Position numbers and translations under genes: made by a program | Assembly: GCA_037951165.1 (NCBI GenBank) | Contig: JBBDHG010000126.1 | Location: forward strand, 434,001-498,000 | Direction: 5' to 3' | DNA from: Lophius americanus | Taxonomy: Eukaryota; Chordata; Actinopteri; Lophiiformes; Lophiidae | Length of the DNA stretch: 64,000 nt | Shown here: in pieces, positions 58,122-64,000 of the stretch | How positions within the stretch are numbered: position 1 is the stretch's first letter | How the letters are laid out: each line of letters opens with the position of its first letter | The notes under the pieces: generated by a model | Database searches by the model: none | What the model saw: only the letters and a program-made list of their open reading frames with translations | What the model was told of the DNA's origin: nothing

Positions 58122-60098
58122 ATGGTAAGTTTAATGGTACTTTAAACATGTTTCAAATACATAGTTGATCCGTATCAACTTATCAACACATAGTTGTCTT
58201 GACAACTTATCAACACATAGTTGTCTTGACAACTTATCAACACATAGTTGATCCTTATAGTGACCCTTATCAAATATGTGAATGAACTTATTAAAAGAAA
58301 GCGCATTAATCTAGAACTAAAGAATTAATCGAGAACAAGCAACACTAAATAAAAAATGTTACATTAACTTTGGCTATCAAACGCTACGTTTTCGTTTCAT
58401 TTTTTTCCTCAGAGATATTGAAGAATGATTTCAGACACATCATATAATCCAACGTTAATATTCCATCATAAAATCTTGACCATTTTGTATTGCAAGTGAA
58501 ACTAGAAAAATCGCATTTCCCGTAGAAAATGCAGTGTGAATGCTGACTGCTTAATGCATTTGAGGTAATGGTAGTAATAGGCATATTAGCAGTAGAAGGG
58601 TGATAGTGTTAAGAATAGTAGTAGTAGGTTAAACGGTTGAGGGCGAGGGTTTTTTTGAAAATGTTGAAAGAAATAGCTTATATATTCTGGAACATTATGC
58701 ATAACTGAACGAATGCCTTGCATCCACACTAATAAACACATTATTTTCCTACCTCAATTGTCTGGATGGAGTTGATAATCAAACTATCAGACGACTTGTC
58801 TCCTCCAGTGAGCAGAAATATGAGATGTTCCATTTAAAACAAACAGCAATTCCTGATCTGGTTTCTTACCTTAACGTTACTATGCCGGGGTTGTAAGTGC
58901 ATACATATCTGTAGTTGTTTCTTATTGTAATCCAGAAATACAATGATAATCTTTTGCTCCTAACCAGCAAGTTCGATATGACTGCCAAACTGACCTGGTG
59001 ACATTTGTGGAGACCCCTTCAATTGAACCAGGAGAACGACATCAGGGGAACCAGCAGGTTGTTGCGAACAGTGAGCATTCCATTGCCCTCAGGTAACTAA
59101 ACTCATCCTTGTTTAGAGTTCATCCTTTACTAAACACATAGATTTTAAGAGTCTGTCATACTGTTCCATTTGCATAAGAACGCCTCATCATATATTTAGA
59201 AAAAGTATATAAAAACATGACTTCATCAGGGAAGGAGAGGGACTGTGTGTTGGAGAATTTGCTGCCTGTGTGAATATATTAACTAGTTCAACTGCATTTT
59301 ATCTGGATCTTGTGGTTTAAAAGGTGTTGGAATGATACTGACAGATTTTTTGTTTTCATTTATGGGCAGTTATCGCATGCGAAAGCATCTGAAATACAGA
59401 GTTTTTTGGGGGGGTTGACAGAACTCACGGGGGAAATACATTTCATGATAATGATGTTTATTTTGGGATGATAACTTCCTCATCGATCGTGTCGATCTAA
59501 AGCATAACCTATATAATATAATAATATAATCTATATTTAGTCCTCTGAACTAACTCACTATTCGTTCAATTTCAGTGAATGGGGACCACTGAAGAGGATG
59601 CGCGTAGACGTGATACTACGCCTAGTATCCAATTTTATTGCGGGAATCTCCGGTTCCCGTTGGCTTGAAACATTGCGGTACGTTTTAACTGTGTTTGTTA
59701 AAAAAAAAAGGCTGTTATGGAGTGTCTGAGGCCATGAAGGTCACCATCCCCATAGGATTACAGTATACTGATGTATAATGTGTATTTATTCTTCTGAACT
59801 AACTCACTATTCCTTGATTAACAGGCAGGCTGACTTGAGTGAATGGGGCCCATTGATGAGCTGGCTCAGAGACGTGCTGGCAAAATTTCTGGCCCGATGC
59901 ATTCTTGGACTCATCTGGGACCGTCTACCCACTGCTTTACACGGCATCATATCTTACAAAGTGTTTTGGGATATTATACTACCTTATTCCAATCGCTTCA
60001 CTATGATTCTAATGTTTATCTCCCTAATGTTATTTAAATATATTTTTAAAAAAATGTATTCTTCTATAAAGAATACAAATTATGATTTTTTTTGGTGA
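58122..60098 (+). CDS. Spliced candidate gene, tail-anchored-type protein, unrecognised
   Basis: Proposed model: ATG at 58122-58124 followed at once by GTAAGT, then exons 58968-59092, 59576-59677 and 59825-60098 (TGA). All four introns' ends visible are GT-AG, phases match, and the joined frame is open for about 167 codons. The product begins MQVRYDCQTDLVTFVETPSI, has two related segments (SEWGPLKRMRVDVI and SEWGPLMSWLRDVL), an amphipathic Leu/Trp-rich part (FLARCILGLIWDRLP) and a C-terminal hydrophobic stretch (FTMILMFISLMLFKYIF) before a short polar end, as in a tail-anchored membrane protein. AATAAA lies 23 bases after the stop. An extra open stretch at 58705-58893 (LVSSSEQKYEMFHLKQ) ends at a GTAAGT but its phase does not fit the next exon. 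The first exon is the least certain part; copy C's 50-codon unit would also splice in phase to 58968. I know no family for it. Confidence 0.5.
58968..59092 (+). CDS. Candidate gene, exon 2
   Basis: The acceptor TTTTGCTCCTAACCAG and donor CTCAG|GTAACT bound 125 bases. Only one of three frames is open: CAA GTT CGA TAT GAC. It encodes QVRYDCQTDLVTFVETPSIE and continues to VVANSEHSIAL, leaving two bases (AG) for the next codon. Confidence 0.55.
59576..59677 (+). CDS. Candidate gene, exon 3 (102-bp cassette)
   Basis: The acceptor ATTCGTTCAATTTCAG and donor TTGCG|GTACGT bound 102 bases, 34 codons, phase 2 at both ends, so inclusion or skipping keeps the frame. It encodes SEWGPLKRMRVDVILRLVSN. Its start and about 20 bases of upstream intron (GAACTAACTCACTATTC) are repeated at exon 4, which marks it as a tandem exon duplicate. 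Confidence 0.55.
59825..60098 (+). CDS. Candidate gene, last exon
   Basis: The acceptor CTTGATTAACAG precedes 59825; G completes the split codon and the frame runs CAG GCT GAC TTG AGT GAA TGG to TGA at 60096-60098. A downstream AG (59828) would put the frame out and stop at once, so the first AG is the functional choice. It encodes the second SEWGPL segment and the hydrophobic C-terminus. Confidence 0.6.
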
Positions 60099-60120
60099 AG
60101 TTGATGAAAACGCTTGGTGG

Positions 60121-60126
60121 AATAAA
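60121..60126 (+). promoter_or_regulatory. Polyadenylation signal of the candidate gene
   Basis: AATAAA lies 23 bases after the stop codon, and GTAAAAAGGCTTGTTC follows. Confidence 0.5.
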
Positions 60127-60139
60127 AATAATGTAAAAA

Positions 60140-61425
60140 GGCTTGTTCAAATTTGGCAACAATGTCCCTCAATTTCTCCCTGGTATTGTCTTATTAACAT
60201 CCAGTAACAACTACAAAATTAGAAAATTGTTGTTGTTTTCCTCTTTCTTCTCTGAGCAGAAGGCAGCTAGCATAATACAGCAGGCTGCCGTAGCCACAAT
60301 TGACCTGCCTCCTCAAGAGCATCACATCTATTCACATTAGAACACTTTCTGTACGTCAGGGCAAAGCTTCACAATGATTATTATTTTTTCCTGTAGTCCT
60401 TCTCTCAGGTGTTCTGGCTGCCTTTTCTTGAATTTCTTATTTGAAAACACAACAATATCAAAATAACCCGCTTTTTAGGAATGGACAGCATGTCAGAGAC
60501 AAGTTAAAAAAAATAAGTAAGTGCAGCATCAACATCTAAAATGGGAGTTTAACCCAGTACCTGATATTTTAAAGCTCAACAATCACCTTCACTTTAATAA
60601 CCTCTGTAAATTCCTCCAACGCTCTCCTGGCAACACAATTCCTTTTTCTTGTGGGTGGTGAAGATACAGTCAAGCCTCAGTTTGGACAATCTGCTCCACA
60701 CATTTAACATCACAATTTTTTTTTTTTTTGGATACTTCCATATTTAAATGCTGACTGACTTCCTGTGTGCCGTTTTAGATTTTCTGTCACACAGATGAAC
60801 TTTGAATGCACGCGCGCAATGACAAAGCTGCACTACATCAGCCACCATGACGCCGCCCATAAACAGAGTTTTAAAACGAGTTCTAAAACTTTAACATTCC
60901 AATGAGCTCTGGCAGGTCATAAAACAGCAGGAGTTGGGGTGAGGTGTAGGTCATCAATGTTTTATTACACCTCAGATTTGACTCTCCCTGGAAATCAGTT
61001 TGCACTGGAGTAAAGTTCCTGCTCCCATCTTTTCATCCTGCAACAAGGACGATCGGTGAAGTGCACTGTACTGGGCCCAGGTGGATATCCCCTCATGCGT
61101 TGGCTGCTGACTCCGTTCCTCCACTCATAGAACTTCAATGTGTGCTGCTTTGCAATACAAGCCAGTAAAAGTTTGGCAAATTGTGAGGGTGCTGTGCTTC
61201 ACAATGTGGCAGAGCTTAGGAATATGACATCACCTCCCCATGACAATTATAGTGTTGGTCTGGAACCTGATACCTTAAGAAGTCTTTGAGGCAAACATTG
61301 ATGCTGCAACATGTGACTGAGATGCATTGGTTGCAAAAACAAGTCATTAGATATGAATGTAAATTATTTATCTGGCAACTCTTTAAGTGAGGTACTTGCT
61401 TTCAGTTTTTTTGCAACTTTGTTGT
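60140..61425. other. Non-coding stretch, nothing firm
   Basis: No gene recognised. The open frames are short and without family resemblance. Confidence 0.4.
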
Positions 61426-61429
61426 TTGC

Positions 61430-61600
61430 GACGGACGGAGTCCCTCCAGAACTCACTGGAGGGACTTTCATCTGGCAATAATCTCCAGCCAAGGATGGGC
61501 TGGTGATTTTTACTGGGGAGAGGGCATCTGAAATGCCTCTTAGCCTCTTACCAATATAACCCGGCCCCAGATAAGCAGAATAAGATGGATGGATGGACTG
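61430..61600 (+). mobile_element. Rex3/RTE-like LINE 3' end
   Basis: GGAGGGACTTTCATCTGGCA and CATCTGAAATGCCTCTTAGC, then CCCGGCCCCAGATAAGCAGA and ATAAGATGGATGGATGG, match the end of a fish LINE (CGACCCGGCCCCGGATAAGCGGAAGAAGATGGATGG). The GATG tail is typical of Rex3. It appears to belong to the same family as the minus-strand relic at 34215. Confidence 0.7.
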
Positions 61601-61604
61601 AAAG

Positions 61605-63085
61605 TCAAGATAATCATGGTTAATCTGACTTCAAATGCCAGTGGTTATAATTCTATACAATACACATATTCACACATACTCCGTCAAAAACCTAAGATAA
61701 CATTCAACACATTGCAAAAAATTTTTATTTCATGTAAAGTGTGAATTTAATTGTTTGCAAAAAAAAACCTCTGTTCTGCTGAGATATGTTCTAGAAATGG
61801 AAGAAATGTTTTTATCCCTTTTGTGGTGATTAACTTCAACAGCAATTATTCCCTGTGAATGTGCGGGAACGACACGGGTGGGGAAGCATGTAGCACATTC
61901 AATGCAATCAGCAATTATCCTAAAATTGTTTATTGTACAACATTTTTTATCTCTTTTAATGACCTGAATCACGTGGCAGCCTGCTACCAGACCGCATGCC
62001 GGTAGCCGATTTGTTTTGTGGTCCGGTGGCTGATCCTGAGCAAACCTCTTTGTAGCCAAACAAGTCCAGACTCTGAATCCAACCCATGACTCTTCTTTGC
62101 ATAACATCCCAACAATTCTCTCCCCTATATTCTGTGGATCCCTGTATGATGTCCTTTCCGACTAGAGGTTAAAGAAAAACAAACAATGTTGAACATGAGA
62201 CATAATCTAGTCAAACTTTTGGATCAGAAAAAAAAACATGGGTCTTTCTAACAGAAATACAAATATTTTTATTGTTTTTCACTGATTTAGGATTAATACA
62301 AGCTTCATAGGAAAAAGACTTCTGCCCACATGAATGACAGATTCCTCCCCCAGCCGCCGCTTAATGGAGACCGTGCCATTATGGTGTGAGCATTGGTGCC
62401 ACCTGCTGTTACAGCGGAGATTAGCACCCACAGTGGTTCAGTCAAAACAACAGCGGCTTATATTTTTTTGTTCCAACAATAAAATTAGATTCTGTGGGAG
62501 GGATGTCCTCTACAGCTGAAACCAAAAGGCTGCTCAAACATATCTGAGTCAATCAGGATAAAAACCCTTGAAAAAAGGAGGGAGGTGTACCACTGTACAC
62601 AATATACCTACCATTTATGTTTGTCTCTCATGTTTATTTCTGGTGATATCTTTATTATGTCCCTTGTATTCATGCTTTGTATGTTTTTTTTTTAATATCT
62701 TTAATTATTTTGCATATATATGTGTATAGGAATGTATATGTCACAAACACACACACACACACACACACGGTTTTACACGTGTTTTTATTACTGCACGACA
62801 CTCATAGCGGAAGGCAAAAGAAGAATTTCATTGTACAGGGAGACGACAATTAACGTCTTGACCTTGACCTTTGTCCTTGAGTAGCACCACTCTTTACCGC
62901 ACACAAAACAGTAATTCTTCCAAAGAACAAACATTTTTAAATAAATCCCAGTGTCACAGTGGAAAGGAGAAAATTAGCGGGACAACCCCTTTGATGCACC
63001 CCTTTGCAGGTGGTGATCACATACGATTTCCCTCTGATTCTTGGCTAGATTTGCATTTGTCAACTTTTCCTCGCCACTAGTGGTA
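61605..63085. other. Non-coding stretch with a CA microsatellite
   Basis: An uninterrupted CA run lies at about 62747-62768. A 125-codon minus-strand frame (61730-62107) was examined; it contains Cys/His residues but no motif I know, so it is not called. The last about 100 bases are probably the 5' leader of the following transposon. Confidence 0.4.
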
Positions 63086-63087
63086 GC

Positions 63088-63960
63088 ATGAGGCGGTATC
63101 TGCAACCAGCAGAGGTTGTTCAGGGAGTGCAGCCCCTCCAGGATGGCAGATCCATACGCACCGTGGCCAGAAGGTTTGCTGTTTCTCCCAGCAGTGTCAA
63201 AAGCGCAGAGGAGATACCAAGAGACAGGACAGTACACCAAGAGAGGTGGAGGGGCCCCTAGGAGGGCAACAACCCAGCATCAGGACCGTTATCTGCTCCT
63301 TTGTGCAAGGAGAACCAGGAGGAAGACTGTCAGAGCCCTACAAAATGACCTCCAGTAGGCCACTCGTGTGCATGTTTCTGCCCAGACTCCATGAGGATGG
63401 CATAAGGTCCCACGTCAACAAGTGGGGCCTGTGCTCACAGCCCAGCACCATGCAGCCCCATTGATGATGAGAGTATGTTCACACTAAGCACATGTGATGG
63501 ATGTGAGAGAGTCTGGAGACACGGTCGAGAACCTTTTGCTTCCTCGCAGATCCGCATGACACGGACCTCCAGGTGCTTGTCAGGTGTACCATGACTGCTG
63601 TTAGGTAACTGGTATGCTGGTGCAGTGGGCCCTTGGTTCTTTCTGGTACATGACAATGCCCGGCCTCATGTGGCTGAAGTGTGCCAGCGGTTCCTGGACG
63701 ATGAAGGTATTGAGGCTATTGGCTGGTCTGCCCGTTACTCAGATCTGAATCCACTCGAGGTCCTCTGGGAAATCATGTATCGTTGTATCCACCGCCGCAA
63801 CGTCGCACCACAGACTGTCCAGGAGCTGACGTGGGGAAGAGATCCCCCAGGAGACCATCCGTCGTCCCATCCGGTGCATGTCCAGACGTTGTAGGAAGTG
63901 CATAAATGCATGTGGAGGCCACACACACTACTGAGCCACATCCTGACTTCTCTTGAGGAA
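63088..63960 (+). pseudogene. Tc1/mariner transposase, third lineage, broken
   Basis: The start MRRYLQPAEVVQGVQPLQDG, with RSIRTVARRFAVSPSSV as the helix-turn-helix, matches a Tc1-like family abundant in fish. After frameshifts come a WRRYQETG-like part and DRYLLLCARRTRRKTVRALQ (second DNA-binding region), then DDESMFTLSTCD with the first catalytic Asp. VHDNARPHVAEVCQRFLDDE holds the second Asp and SDLNPLEVLWEIM the third catalytic acidic residue. Near 63480-63620 the middle is shortened. Several frame changes mean no continuous protein. It ends with CATCCTGACTTCTCTTGAGG and GTTGGATCAGCC, the 3' terminal region, and runs to the window edge. Confidence 0.9.
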
Positions 63961-64000
63961 ATTCACAAAAGTTGGATCAGCCTTGTTTTTATCTAATTTC

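Larger units (their letters stand above)
57393..58387 (+). repeat. Segmental duplication, copy D
   Basis: Second copy of the C unit, with scattered substitutions and small indels, ending at AAACGCTAC. Its promoter-like block supplies the candidate first exon of the gene at 58122-60098. Confidence 0.9.

Noticed and set aside
58705..58893. Extra exon between the first and second exon of the candidate gene
   Set aside because: The frame is open and ends at GTAAGT, but its end phase does not match the only open frame of the next exon, so it is left out of the model.
61730..62107. 125-codon minus-strand frame with Cys and His residues
   Set aside because: No zinc-finger spacing or known motif, and no supporting signals around it.
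63088..63960. Active Tc1-like transposase
   Set aside because: Catalytic positions are readable, but several frame changes and a shortened middle prevent a continuous protein.

Overview
The window reads as nuclear DNA of a ray-finned (teleost) fish. It is A+T-rich and has no bacterial-style gene packing. Almost every recognisable element is a decayed transposable element of a kind common in teleosts: several Tc1/mariner lineages, hAT, a MADF-type Harbinger-like fragment, Rex3/RTE-like and L2-like LINE ends, a Ty3/gypsy integrase end with a chromodomain, and tRNA-derived SINEs. Microsatellites and minisatellites are frequent. The species cannot be fixed from this sequence. No gene was recognised by name; all calls rest on reading the sequence, and protein homologies are from memory of family motifs.

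Layout. Bases 1-13.2 kb are mostly non-coding, with a 32-bp minisatellite (1.67-2.12 kb), the first copies of a dispersed repeat family called R1 here, and two Tc1-like remnants. A spliced-exon-like open frame lies at 13.27-13.61 kb. From 13.9 to 26 kb there are R1 and R2 repeats, a MADF-type fragment (15.3 kb), a Tc1 relic carrying an internal 4 x 38-bp array (15.8 kb), LINE and SINE tails, and non-coding DNA. From 26.5 to 30.6 kb there is a 24-bp dyad-symmetric minisatellite of about 71 indel-free units, split from a small leading block by an inserted repeat and followed directly by a broken hAT transposase. A 10-bp minisatellite occupies 31.9-32.5 kb. From 33 to 51.7 kb there are LINE relics, a deleted Tc1 element, a hAT-like element, SINEs and a gypsy integrase plus LTR relic, with two weak exon-like signals at 42.1 kb (minus) and 46.1-46.4 kb (plus).

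The most interesting part is 52.06-60.13 kb. Two direct duplications sit here: A/B of about 1.5-1.65 kb and C/D of about 1.0 kb. They carry repeated short exon-like units with consensus splice sites. The C and D copies each end in a promoter-like block: TTCnnGAA motifs, a TATA box, then an ATG directly followed by GTAAGT. Downstream of copy D, three exons with canonical splice sites, matching phases, a stop codon and a polyadenylation signal make a coherent gene encoding about 167 residues with a hydrophobic C-terminus. Its 102-bp middle exon is a diverged copy of the start of the last exon and is skippable in frame. I do not recognise the protein, and this is the best candidate for an undescribed gene family in the window.

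From 60.2 to 64 kb the sequence is non-coding again, with a Rex3-like LINE tail and, at the right edge, a broken Tc1-like transposase whose DDE region is still readable.
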